46,456 nt of DNA from an uncultured Bacteroidales bacterium (GTDB taxonomy: Bacteria > Bacteroidota > Bacteroidia > Bacteroidales > Bacteroidaceae): positions 1 to 46,456 of the forward strand of contig CACXKA010000015.1 of the NCBI GenBank assembly GCA_902768125.1, in the 5' to 3' direction. Positions 1 through 7,439 of this stretch are shown piece after piece. Each line of letters starts with the position of its first letter. Position 1 is the first letter of the stretch. Under the pieces are notes generated by a model, which was given only the letters and a program-made list of their open reading frames with translations, had not been told where the DNA came from and searched no databases. The translations under genes were made by a program, and so were the position numbers.

Positions 1-259
1 CAAGACGGGTGCGGCTGTCAAGACCATCAAGTTGCTCGCACAGAGCACTGGCGACTTCACCCGCGACGAGCTGAAGAAGGATGTCAAGCTGTCTTGGACG
101 GACAAGACGAAGGCTGAGATTGCAGCTGCGAAGGGTGAGAACGGTGGCAGCGGTTCCAACAGTTCCAACGGTGGCGGCACCAACACAGGCGGCAACTCCG
201 GTGGTGACAACAACGGAGGCAACAACGGCGGCTCTGGTGGCTTCGACACTGGCGACTGA
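1..259 (+). CDS. Gly/Asn-rich C-terminal tail protein (3' part only)
   Basis: Only the last 85 codons are in the window; the open frame runs in from the left edge and stops with TGA at 257-259. The visible protein is a charged, Lys/Asp/Glu-rich segment (about residues 1-47 of the visible part) followed by a low-complexity tail rich in Gly, Asn and Ser that ends GGFDTGD. The tail is almost identical in protein sequence to that of the gene ending at 46139 on the other strand, which suggests paralogous proteins. I do not recognise the globular part. Bacteroidetes HU-like DNA-binding proteins often carry Gly-rich tails and sit beside smalltalk genes, so this is one possibility, but no HU motif is visible in the fragment. 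It converges on oadB across the hairpin at 289-324. Confidence 0.6.
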   Translation, partial: KTGAAVKTIKLLAQSTGDFTRDELKKDVKLSWTDKTKAEIAAAKGENGGSGSNSSNGGGTNTGGNSGGDNNGGNNGGSGGFDTGD

Positions 260-288
260 TGAAGTCTGACGTCTGACGTCTGATGTGA
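260..288. repeat. short GTCTGAC tandem repeat
   Basis: Just after the stop codon the 7-nt unit GTCTGAC occurs twice in tandem (264-277) and is followed by a degenerate third copy. It resembles other short simple repeats found between genes in this window (13129-13163, 16776-16812, 45321-45400). No function is apparent. Confidence 0.5.
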
Positions 289-324
289 AACAGGGGGAGG
301 TTCCAATCGGAGCCTCCCCCTGTT
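289..324. terminator. bidirectional hairpin terminator
   Basis: A 16-bp stem (289-304 with 309-324, one G-T pair) encloses the loop AATC. The stem is very GC-rich (CAGGGGGAGG). It lies between convergent genes, the Gly/Asn-tailed gene on the left and oadB on the right, and probably ends transcription from both sides. Confidence 0.8.
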
Positions 325-349
325 GCTTTATATAATAGTTGTCTGTGTT

Positions 350-1612
350 TTACAGCGACATGTTCTGCAGGAAAGAGATGAGCACACCTGCGGCAACGGC
401 AGAACCAATCACACCTGACACGTTGGAAGACATGCAGTAGTTGAGCACGTGGTTCTTGGGGTCGTACTTGGTGGAAATCTCGTTGCAGACACGAGATGCC
501 ATTGGCACGGCTGAAAGACCTGTGGCACCGATGAGCGGGTTGATCTTCTTCTTGGAGAAGAGGTTGGAAATCTTCACCATGCAGATACCAGATGCAATGG
601 AAAGACCGAAAGCGAAGAAACCGCCAACGACGATACCGATGGTTGTCCAGTTGAGGAATGCCTGAACGGTCATGGTTGCACCTACGCAGAGACCGAGGAA
701 TACGGTTGCGGTGTTCATGATGGAGTTGGAAATGGTGTCGAACAAACGGCTGGTGTCGGAACCAATCTCCTTCAGGAGGTTACCAAACATGAGCATACCA
801 ATCAGTGATACTGCTGATGGAACGAGCAATGCAACGATGGTGGTCACAGCGATAGGGAAGATAATCTTGATGACCTTCTCGTTCTTCATCTTCTGACCAG
901 AAGGGAAGAGCTTGTCCTGCTCCTTCATGTTAATCTTCAGTTCCTTCTCTGTGCAAAGCATCTTCACCACCAATGGAATAATCACAGGTACGAGTGCCAT
1001 GTAAGAGTATGCCGCGATGGCGATAGGAGCCAAGAGGTGAGGAGCCAACTTGATGGTTGTGAAGATGGCGGTAGGACCGTCAGCACCACCGATGATACCA
1101 AGTGAAGCAGCTTCCTTGATGTTGAACTGACCTGATGCCACAGCGATGATGAGCACAGCAAAGATACCCATCTGTGCAGCTGCACCAAAGATAGAGAGGC
1201 GAAGGTTGCGAAGCATAGGACCGAAGTCAGTCAACGCACCCACACCCATGAAGATTACTGGAGGGAGGAAACCTGTCTTGATGAGCATGTAGTAGAGGAA
1301 GTTCATCAAGCCAAGGTCGTGAGCAATCTGGGGAAGCGACATCTCCCAAATGTTCTCTGCCAGCACTTTGCCTTCTGCATTGACAATGCGTCCTGCTTCG
1401 TCTGCCTGATACACACCCATGTCACCGCCTGGGAAGTTGGCAATCAACACACCAAAGGCGATAGGAATGAGGAGCAGTGGCTCGAAGTGCTTGACAATGC
1501 CGAGGTACAAAAGCACGAAGGCAAGCAAATACATAACGAGGTATGTACCATTGGCGGCGATAATGTCGCTGAACGCCGTCATCTGGTATATGTTATTGAA
1601 TATTTCTTCCAT
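350..1612 (-). CDS. oadB: Na+-translocating decarboxylase beta subunit (OadB family)
   Basis: This 420-residue integral membrane protein is the Na+-pumping subunit of a biotin-dependent decarboxylase (oxaloacetate, methylmalonyl-CoA or glutaconyl-CoA type). In this family the beta subunit decarboxylates carboxybiotin and exports Na+. The sequence has about 9-11 hydrophobic segments and the family signature GGADGPT in a re-entrant region, preceded by NIKEAASLGII. Length is close to the usual 375-435. It is the last gene of a gamma-alpha-beta operon; the ATG lies 3 nt from the alpha-subunit stop, consistent with translational coupling. The sequence alone does not settle the substrate. In succinate/propionate-forming Prevotella either oxaloacetate or methylmalonyl-CoA is plausible; the fused biotin domain on the alpha subunit favours oxaloacetate. 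Confidence 0.93.
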   Translation of the reverse strand: MEEIFNNIYQMTAFSDIIAANGTYLVMYLLAFVLLYLGIVKHFEPLLLIPIAFGVLIANFPGGDMGVYQADEAGRIVNAEGKVLAENIWEMSLPQIAHDLGLMNFLYYMLIKTGFLPPVIFMGVGALTDFGPMLRNLRLSIFGAAAQMGIFAVLIIAVASGQFNIKEAASLGIIGGADGPTAIFTTIKLAPHLLAPIAIAAYSYMALVPVIIPLVVKMLCTEKELKINMKEQDKLFPSGQKMKNEKVIKIIFPIAVTTIVALLVPSAVSLIGMLMFGNLLKEIGSDTSRLFDTISNSIMNTATVFLGLCVGATMTVQAFLNWTTIGIVVGGFFAFGLSIASGICMVKISNLFSKKKINPLIGATGLSAVPMASRVCNEISTKYDPKNHVLNYCMSSNVSGVIGSAVAAGVLISFLQNMSL

Positions 1613-1615
1613 TTG

Positions 1616-3457
1616 TTAAGCCATTTTCATGATTGGGTCATCTTCTTCTACAGAGTCGCCTGAGTTGACGAGGATAGCGGTGATGGTACCAGCCTTGTCG
1701 GCACGGATGGCGTTGAAGGTCTTCATTGCCTCGATGTAACCAAGCGTGTCACCAGCCTGTACGGTGTCGCCCACCTTCACAGGAGTCTCAGAGTTGTCCT
1801 TCACGAGGTAGAACTTACCTTCCAGTGGAGCCACGATGTCTTCACCTTCACCAGCTGGAGCAGCTGCTGGTGCTGCACCTGCTGCTGGAGCGGCAGGAGT
1901 GGCATCGCCATAAGCAATCTCCACCTTGTAGTTCACACCATTCACCTGAACAGTCACGCTCTTAGGACCTTCAGCACCTGCTGCAGGAGCGTTCTTGGCA
2001 GCCTTGCGCTTAGCGAGGTCCGCCTCGAAGTCAGCCTTAGCCTTGCCGCTCTTGTAAGCACGATACTGCTCTGGGTGCATAGCGAGTTCGAAGAGTTCCT
2101 CATCGTCCTCACCAAGTTCCCAACCGTTCTGCTTCATTTCCTCACGGAATTCATCGAGCTTGTCAGGGAAGTATGACTGTGGATCTTGTGTCTCGAATTC
2201 ACGACCCTGTTCCTTTGCCATCTCAACGAGTTCAGGAGCTACAGGACCAGGCAACTGACCTGCCTTGCCGAGAATCATGTCCCAGATAGTGTCGGCAATC
2301 ATGCTCCAACGCTGCTTGCCTTTCTCCATCTGCATCACGTTCATCAGAGCGAGGTTCTTCACATACTGAGAGAATGGAGTCACGAGGCAAGGATAACCCA
2401 CCTTAGGCCAAACGTAAGCCACCTCGTCGAAAAGCTTGATGAGGAGGTCGTCAGTAGTCAACTCTGGCTGACCATTCTTCACCTTCCACTTGTTGAGTGA
2501 CTTGAGGTTGTCCTCGAGGTCAGTCATCAAAGAACCCATCATACCGCCTGGAAGACCTGGCTTCACGAGGAGTGAGTTGTTGATGTGGTTGAGGTCTGGG
2601 ATGTAGTAGCCGAGGAAGTCGTCGCACATCTCCTGAATCTGAGTGCGGACATCCATGTAAGCTGCCATATTGATTTCCTTCACCTTGAAGCCTGCGTCCT
2701 TCAACATCTCCTGAACGGCGATGATGTCAGCGTGACCAGTACCCCAAGAGAGTGGAGACATACCCGTGTCGATGTAGTCACAACCTGCGTTGCAGACTTC
2801 GAGGATGGAAGCCATGTTGAAGCCAGGACCAGCGTGAGAGTGATACTGGATCACGATGTCCTTCTTCACGTTCTTGATACCTTCCACGATCTTGCCGAGT
2901 GATACAGGACGACCGATACCTGCCATATCCTTCAAGCAGATTTCGTCAGCACCAGCCTCGATGAACTTCTTGGCAAGGTTCACGTAGTAGTCAACGGTGT
3001 GGATAGGAGAGTATGTGATGCAGAGAGAAGCCTGAGCAATCATGCCAGCCTCTTTTGCATACTGGATAGAAGGAATCACGTTGCGTGGGTCGTTCAATCC
3101 GCAGAAAATACGAGTGATGTCAGTACCCTGAGCCTTCTTCACCTTGTAGAAGAGCTTGCGCACATCCTTTGGCACAGGGCTCATGCGCAATGCATTCAGC
3201 GCACGGTCAAGCATGTGGGTCTGGATGCCAGCCTCATGGAAAGGCTTTGTCCATTCACGCACAGACTTGTTAGGGTTCTCACCATAGAGAAGGTTCACCT
3301 GCTCGAAACCACCACCGTTGGTCTCAACGCGGTCGAAACATCCCATCTTGATGATGGCTGGAGCCACCTTAACGAGTTGGTCCACACGAGGCTGATACTT
3401 ACCAGCACTCTGCCACATGTCGCGGAAGACCAACGAGAATTTTACTTCTTTTGCCAT
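1616..3457 (-). CDS. oadA: oxaloacetate decarboxylase alpha subunit / pyruvate carboxylase B-like, with biotin domain
   Basis: This 613-residue carboxyltransferase moves CO2 from the substrate to biotin. The N-terminal half is a PYC/OADA-type TIM barrel: the FRDMWQS motif near residue 11 replaces the commoner RDAHQS, CLKDMAG carries the Lys, and YHSHAGPG carries the metal-binding His pair. A conserved carboxylase region follows, then an Ala/Pro-rich linker (about residues 490-540), then a C-terminal biotinyl domain with EAMKT and the biotin-acceptor Lys579. Thr instead of Met after the Lys is a variant of the usual EAMKM. It lies between oadG and oadB, so the three form the membrane decarboxylase. 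MmdA-type methylmalonyl-CoA decarboxylases normally have the biotin domain on a separate protein, which argues against that assignment. Confidence 0.9.
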   Translation of the reverse strand: MAKEVKFSLVFRDMWQSAGKYQPRVDQLVKVAPAIIKMGCFDRVETNGGGFEQVNLLYGENPNKSVREWTKPFHEAGIQTHMLDRALNALRMSPVPKDVRKLFYKVKKAQGTDITRIFCGLNDPRNVIPSIQYAKEAGMIAQASLCITYSPIHTVDYYVNLAKKFIEAGADEICLKDMAGIGRPVSLGKIVEGIKNVKKDIVIQYHSHAGPGFNMASILEVCNAGCDYIDTGMSPLSWGTGHADIIAVQEMLKDAGFKVKEINMAAYMDVRTQIQEMCDDFLGYYIPDLNHINNSLLVKPGLPGGMMGSLMTDLEDNLKSLNKWKVKNGQPELTTDDLLIKLFDEVAYVWPKVGYPCLVTPFSQYVKNLALMNVMQMEKGKQRWSMIADTIWDMILGKAGQLPGPVAPELVEMAKEQGREFETQDPQSYFPDKLDEFREEMKQNGWELGEDDEELFELAMHPEQYRAYKSGKAKADFEADLAKRKAAKNAPAAGAEGPKSVTVQVNGVNYKVEIAYGDATPAAPAAGAAPAAAPAGEGEDIVAPLEGKFYLVKDNSETPVKVGDTVQAGDTLGYIEAMKTFNAIRADKAGTITAILVNSGDSVEEDDPIMKMA

Positions 3458-3483
3458 ATTCTTTGTGTTCTTTATTTTTTATT

Positions 3484-3753
3484 CTACAATTTCTCAATTT
3501 TTGTAGCACGACCCTTGCCGCCAGTGATCTGACTGATCGTGGCGTCAATGATTGCCTTTGTGTTTGCATCGATGCTGGCAATAGCCTTGGCAGCGGGAGC
3601 CACCTTCTTAGCCACAGTTTCTTCTGGCGCCCACTTGTTCACAGCCCAGATGAGCAACTTGCCGAGATAAATCACGATGAGGAGCACAGCGAACACCGTG
3701 AGCATACCGACAACAAGGAGCTGTAAAGCTCCGTAAATGTCATTTGTAATCAT
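3484..3753 (-). CDS. oadG: decarboxylase gamma subunit (OadG family)
   Basis: This is an 89-residue protein with one N-terminal membrane helix (about residues 9-36) and a charged, Ala-rich cytoplasmic tail. OadG subunits anchor the alpha subunit to the beta subunit and help assemble the Na+ pump. The assignment rests on size, topology and position as the first gene before oadA and oadB; sequence conservation in this family is low. The ATG at 3751-3753 is 43 nt from a TATATTTG promoter element on the same strand (3796-3803). Only 26 nt separate its stop from the oadA start. Confidence 0.85.
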   Translation of the reverse strand: MITNDIYGALQLLVVGMLTVFAVLLIVIYLGKLLIWAVNKWAPEETVAKKVAPAAKAIASIDANTKAIIDATISQITGGKGRATKIEKL

Positions 3754-3795
3754 ATAAAACGATAATTATTAAATCTTTCTACATTAAAAACGGTG

Positions 3796-3803
3796 CAAAT
3801 ATA
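3796..3803 (-). promoter_or_regulatory. Bacteroidetes -7 element for oadGAB
   Basis: On the minus strand the sequence reads TATATTTG, a match to the Bacteroidetes sigma consensus TAnnTTTG. A clear -33 TTTG is not visible; the nearest candidate is TTTC at about 3827-3830. It is placed correctly to drive oadG. Confidence 0.55.
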
Positions 3804-3843
3804 GTCATTTTTTTTCACATTGCTACGAAAACCCGCTCGCTTT

Positions 3844-3875
3844 TTTGTAAAATGACAAAATTTTGCCTACTTTTG
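3844..3875 (+). promoter_or_regulatory. Bacteroidetes promoter for the PTS IIC-kduI pair
   Basis: TTTG at 3844-3847, a 20-nt spacer, then TACTTTTG at 3868-3875 match the Bacteroidetes -33/-7 consensus. The ATG at 3901 lies 25 nt downstream. It is divergent from the oadGAB promoter in the same 147-bp spacer. Confidence 0.75.
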
Positions 3876-3900
3876 TGCCCGAATTACAACTAACTAATTT

Positions 3901-5259
3901 ATGGAACAAGTTTTTGCTTACATTATCGGCCTTGGTGCGGCCGTAATGATGCCTATCCTTTTTACCATTATCGGACTATGCATTGGCATGAAGTTTGGCA
4001 AGGCGCTCAAGAGTGGTCTTTATGTGGGTGTCGGCTTCGTGGGACTCAATGTGGTGACCAAGCTTTTGACCGATAATTTCTCCACTCCTTTGGAAGATAT
4101 ATCCGACCTCTATTCCCTCGCTTTGAAAGTGTTCGACATGGGTTGGCCTGCTGCTGCCGCTGTGGCTTACAACACAGCCGTTGGAGCTTTGATTATTCCC
4201 ATTCTCTTAGGGGTTAATTTCCTTTTGTTGATTACTAAATGTACACGCACGGTCAATATTGACTTGTGGAACTATTGGCACTTCGCCTTTATTGGTGCTG
4301 TGGTGTATTTCGTGACAGGTCAGTCGTTGGCTTGGGGCTATTTTGCCGCGATTGTCTGCTACATCATCACGCTGGTGATGGCAGACCTGACAGCCGAGAA
4401 ATTTCAGGCACACTATGACCTGCCTGGCATCTCCATTCCTCAACCTTTCTGTCAGAGTTTCACACCCTTTGCCGTGTTGATCAACAAAGGACTTGATTTG
4501 ATTCCTGGCTTTTCCAAGTTGGATGTGGATGCCGAGGGATTGAAGAAGAAGTTTGGTGTGTTGGGAGAGCCTTTGGTGCTGGGCGTTGTCGTGGGTGTCA
4601 TTATTGGTGTGGCTGCCCAACAGAACGTCAAAATGATTCTGGCTTTGGGTGTGACGATGGGTGCTGTCATGGAACTGATACCCCGTATCACGAGCCTCTT
4701 CATTGATGGCTTGAAACCCATTGCAGAGAAGACGCAGGAAGTGGTGAAGAAGAAATTCAAGGGCAAGGAAATCTATATTGGTATGTCGCCAGCGTTGGTC
4801 ATTGGACATCCCACCACATTGGTTTGCTCCGTCATTCTCATCCCCGTCATTCTTGCCATTGCGGTGTTGGTGCCAGGCAACCAGTTCCTGCCGTTGGCTT
4901 CGTTGGCAGGAATGTTCTATCTGTTCCCCCTCATTCTGCCTTACACGAAAGGAAATGTGGTGAAGAGTTTGATTGTGGGATTCGTTGCTTTGGTGGTGGG
5001 ATTGTATTTCGTCACCGACATGGCTCCTGCTTTCACACAGGCTGCCCATGAGGTGTATGCTGCCACCAAGAACGATGCCGCCAAGATTCCTGAGGGATTC
5101 GAGGCGGGTGCGATGGACTTTGCTTCCAGTCTCTTCGGATGGGCGATCTACAAATGTGTGGCTTACCTCCATTGGGTGGGAGCGGGTATCCTGACGGTCA
5201 TCACCATTGGTATGGTGTTGTGGAACCGCCGGCGAATCAACAAGACATCCAACCTTTAA
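3901..5259 (+). CDS. galactitol-type PTS EIIC permease, orphan
   Basis: This 452-residue polytopic membrane protein matches the EIIC-Gat (GatC-like) family: a hydrophobic N-terminus starting MEQVFAYIIGLGAAVMMP, a DLWNYWHFAFIGA segment, a long central loop with PGISIPQPF, and a GHPTT segment followed by more membrane helices. In a complete PTS this subunit carries the sugar while IIA and IIB supply phosphate. No EI, HPr, IIA or IIB gene is in this window, so it may work as a phosphorylation-independent transporter. Its stop is 30 nt from kduI on the same strand, which suggests an operon and a uronate or related acidic-sugar substrate. The substrate is inference. Confidence 0.85.
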   Translation: MEQVFAYIIGLGAAVMMPILFTIIGLCIGMKFGKALKSGLYVGVGFVGLNVVTKLLTDNFSTPLEDISDLYSLALKVFDMGWPAAAAVAYNTAVGALIIPILLGVNFLLLITKCTRTVNIDLWNYWHFAFIGAVVYFVTGQSLAWGYFAAIVCYIITLVMADLTAEKFQAHYDLPGISIPQPFCQSFTPFAVLINKGLDLIPGFSKLDVDAEGLKKKFGVLGEPLVLGVVVGVIIGVAAQQNVKMILALGVTMGAVMELIPRITSLFIDGLKPIAEKTQEVVKKKFKGKEIYIGMSPALVIGHPTTLVCSVILIPVILAIAVLVPGNQFLPLASLAGMFYLFPLILPYTKGNVVKSLIVGFVALVVGLYFVTDMAPAFTQAAHEVYAATKNDAAKIPEGFEAGAMDFASSLFGWAIYKCVAYLHWVGAGILTVITIGMVLWNRRRINKTSNL

Positions 5260-5289
5260 TAGACAACAACTAATTAACTAACAACTGAT

Positions 5290-6264
5290 ATGAGAAAGTA
5301 TTTATTATTGGCAGCTTGGGCTGCTGTAGCGATGGGTGCTTCTGCACAGGTGAAGGTGAGTTTCCAGACCGCTTGTCATCCTGCCGATGTGAAGCACTAC
5401 GACACCCAGACGCTTCGTGAGCGTTTTGTGATGGAGAAGGTGATGGTACCCAATGAAATCAATCTCACTTACTCCCATTATGACCGTTTCATCTTTGGTG
5501 GTGCGATGCCTGTCACCAAGGACTTGAAACTGGAGGCATTCCCTGAACTTCGTGCCCCTTATTTCCTCTACAATCGTGAAATCGGCATTGTCAACACGGC
5601 TGGCGATGGTGTGGTGATTGTGGATGGTGTGGAATATCCGTTGGGTGCCAAGGAGGCTTTGTACATCGGACGTGGAAATCTTGGAAAGGACAAGAACGGG
5701 AAGAGCATCGAGTCCAACCAGGAAGTCATCTTCCGTTCCAAAGACCCCAACAAACCAGCGAAGTTCTATATCAATTCTGCCACCGCTCATCAGCACTACA
5801 AGACACAATGGGTGACGCTGGATGGTCGTAAGAATGGGAAAATCCAGTCGTTGAAGGCTACTGTCACAGGTCCGCTGGGCACGCTGGCTGAGTCGAATCA
5901 GCGCACCATCTACCAGCTGATTGTCAACACCTCTCTCGAGGAAGGTCCCTGCCAGTTGCAGATGGGATTGACGCAGTTGCAAGAGGGTAGTGTGTGGAAC
6001 ACGATGCCACCTCACACGCATGGTCGTCGCATTGAGGCTTACTATTACTTCAACCTGCCTGAAGGTCAGACTGTCAGTCACATCATGGGAGAGCCTCAGG
6101 AGAGCCGTGTGGTATGGCTTCACAACGAGCAAGCCATCATGTCGCCCGAATGGTCTATCCATGCTGCTTCTGCCACCTACTACTACACCTTCATCTGGGG
6201 TATGGCTGGCGAGAATCTCGACTATAATGACAAGGATGTCATCAAGGTGACCGACCTCAAGTAA
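5290..6264 (+). CDS. kduI: 5-keto-4-deoxyuronate isomerase (KduI) with signal peptide
   Basis: KduI converts 4-deoxy-L-threo-5-hexosulose uronate, the product of pectin or glycosaminoglycan lyases and unsaturated hydrolases, to 3-deoxy-D-glycero-2,5-hexodiulosonate. The cupin metal ligands are present: His242 and His244 in [12 protein letters not shown], Glu249, and His291 in WSIHAAS. The protein has 324 residues against about 278 in the cytoplasmic family. The first 20 residues ([20 protein letters not shown]) look like a Sec signal peptide with an ASA cleavage site, so the enzyme is probably periplasmic. It follows the PTS IIC permease by 30 nt. Signal-bearing KduI implies isomerisation before import, which is an inference. 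Confidence 0.9.
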   Translation: MRKYLLLAAWAAVAMGASAQVKVSFQTACHPADVKHYDTQTLRERFVMEKVMVPNEINLTYSHYDRFIFGGAMPVTKDLKLEAFPELRAPYFLYNREIGIVNTAGDGVVIVDGVEYPLGAKEALYIGRGNLGKDKNGKSIESNQEVIFRSKDPNKPAKFYINSATAHQHYKTQWVTLDGRKNGKIQSLKATVTGPLGTLAESNQRTIYQLIVNTSLEEGPCQLQMGLTQLQEGSVWNTMPPHTHGRRIEAYYYFNLPEGQTVSHIMGEPQESRVVWLHNEQAIMSPEWSIHAASATYYYTFIWGMAGENLDYNDKDVIKVTDLK

Positions 6265-6283
6265 GGAGGCTTTCTAACAAAAA

Positions 6284-6316
6284 ATGCACCCGCTACGTTC
6301 TTCGTGGTGGGTGCAT
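6284..6316. terminator. bidirectional terminator between kduI and the esterase gene
   Basis: Stem 6284-6297 pairs with 6303-6316 around the loop TTCTT, with the core ATGCACCC / GGGTGCAT. A-rich sequence precedes it and TCTGTTTTT follows, so it can act on both strands for the convergent pair. Confidence 0.8.
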
Positions 6317-6322
6317 CTGTTT

Positions 6323-7432
6323 TTACCAGTTCATCAGTTTCTTCAGATAGGGCGTCAGCTCGTTTGCCATCTTCTCATGTTGTCGCATGGAAGGATGCCA
6401 GTCGGCACCATAGCCCAAAGAACCATCGTGGGGCGTGAAGTCGAAACGATAGACCTCCTTGTCACCTTGCTGCTGGGCATAGGAGAGGGTGGTGTCGAGG
6501 GCTTCTTTGGCAGAACGCAGTTGCTCGCCCGACATCATGCAGCCACAAAGGAGAACAATCTTGGCTTGGGGATAGTGCGAACGTACCTGGTGATAGAGCT
6601 TCTTGAAACCATTCACCAACAGCGTGGAGTCAGCTCCCTGTGTGGAGGTGTCGTTCGTGCCCAGATTGATGCAAACCAGTTCGGGAGTGTAGCGAGAGAA
6701 GTCCCATGGGTGCTTATCGTTATATAATAATGTATAAGGGTACTCCGTGTTCATGTTCACCTTGTCACCCGTTTTCGGACCATTATAGCTACGATACACG
6801 CCGATGCCGCTACGAGCCACCACCACAGCCTGTGCATCGAGGTTTCTTGCCGTACGGGCAGCGTAGGTGTAGTAGAAGTTGGCGGTCTTTTCTTCGTAGT
6901 GCTCAGCTTCTGAGTTGGCTTCGATGCCATAGCCACAAGTGATGCTGTTGCCAATGAACTCAATCTTGTGCTTAGGCAGGGGAGCGGCAGGAGCGAGTGT
7001 CTTGCCTTTATCCACAAAGAAGCCGTGGAACTCAGGCACATTCTCATAGCCCTCGCCAATGTAGGTGATGATGGCTTGGTGTGTGCCGTCGGACAAGTCT
7101 CTTGCCAGATTCGTGACGGTGTTGCCGATGAATGAAATCTTGAAAGGTTCTCCTCCGTCAATCTCTGCCATGAAGTAGCCGCTGTGGAGCTTGCACATCA
7201 TCTCGAGCGAAGTGCCTGTGAATCCCGTTCGTATCTGCACACCCGGATAGGTGAACTTGATGAAATTCGGGTCGGAATCCTCAATGCGTCCGATGTACTT
7301 GATGTTTGTGTCTGTCGGATGGAACAGGTCTTTGTTCGTGCTTTTCCCTGCGCTCTTCACCTGAGAGTGAGCGCATTGGGTGATGAATAATGACAGCATG
7401 GCAAGCATGGTTACGATAAAAGATTGTTTCAT
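6323..7432 (-). CDS. secreted SGNH/GDSL esterase, CE2-like acetyl esterase
   Basis: This 369-residue protein has an N-terminal signal (hydrophobic residues 5-19, then a Cys at 20 in FITQCAHS that could be a lipobox). A beta-sandwich-like region follows (about 40-150), then an SGNH hydrolase domain: catalytic Ser163 in GNSIT, NLGTND near 256-261, and Asp344/His346 in DWHPS. The two-domain layout matches carbohydrate esterase family 2, which deacetylates xylan, mannan or their oligosaccharides. It begins 7 nt after the GH51 stop, so it is in the same operon, and removal of acetyl groups would expose arabinoxylan or similar glycans to the neighbouring hydrolase. The natural substrate is inferred. 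Confidence 0.82.
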   Translation of the reverse strand: MKQSFIVTMLAMLSLFITQCAHSQVKSAGKSTNKDLFHPTDTNIKYIGRIEDSDPNFIKFTYPGVQIRTGFTGTSLEMMCKLHSGYFMAEIDGGEPFKISFIGNTVTNLARDLSDGTHQAIITYIGEGYENVPEFHGFFVDKGKTLAPAAPLPKHKIEFIGNSITCGYGIEANSEAEHYEEKTANFYYTYAARTARNLDAQAVVVARSGIGVYRSYNGPKTGDKVNMNTEYPYTLLYNDKHPWDFSRYTPELVCINLGTNDTSTQGADSTLLVNGFKKLYHQVRSHYPQAKIVLLCGCMMSGEQLRSAKEALDTTLSYAQQQGDKEVYRFDFTPHDGSLGYGADWHPSMRQHEKMANELTPYLKKLMNW

Positions 7433-7439
7433 GATGCTT

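Noticed and set aside
4207-5172. 321-codon minus-strand open frame opposite the PTS permease gene
   Set aside because: It is antisense to a well-recognised membrane protein, is His/Gln/Asn-rich as expected from the reverse reading of hydrophobic codons, and has no promoter or family motif.
3901-5259. Complete PTS operon
   Set aside because: Only the IIC membrane subunit is present; no IIA, IIB, EI or HPr gene is found in the flanking sequence.
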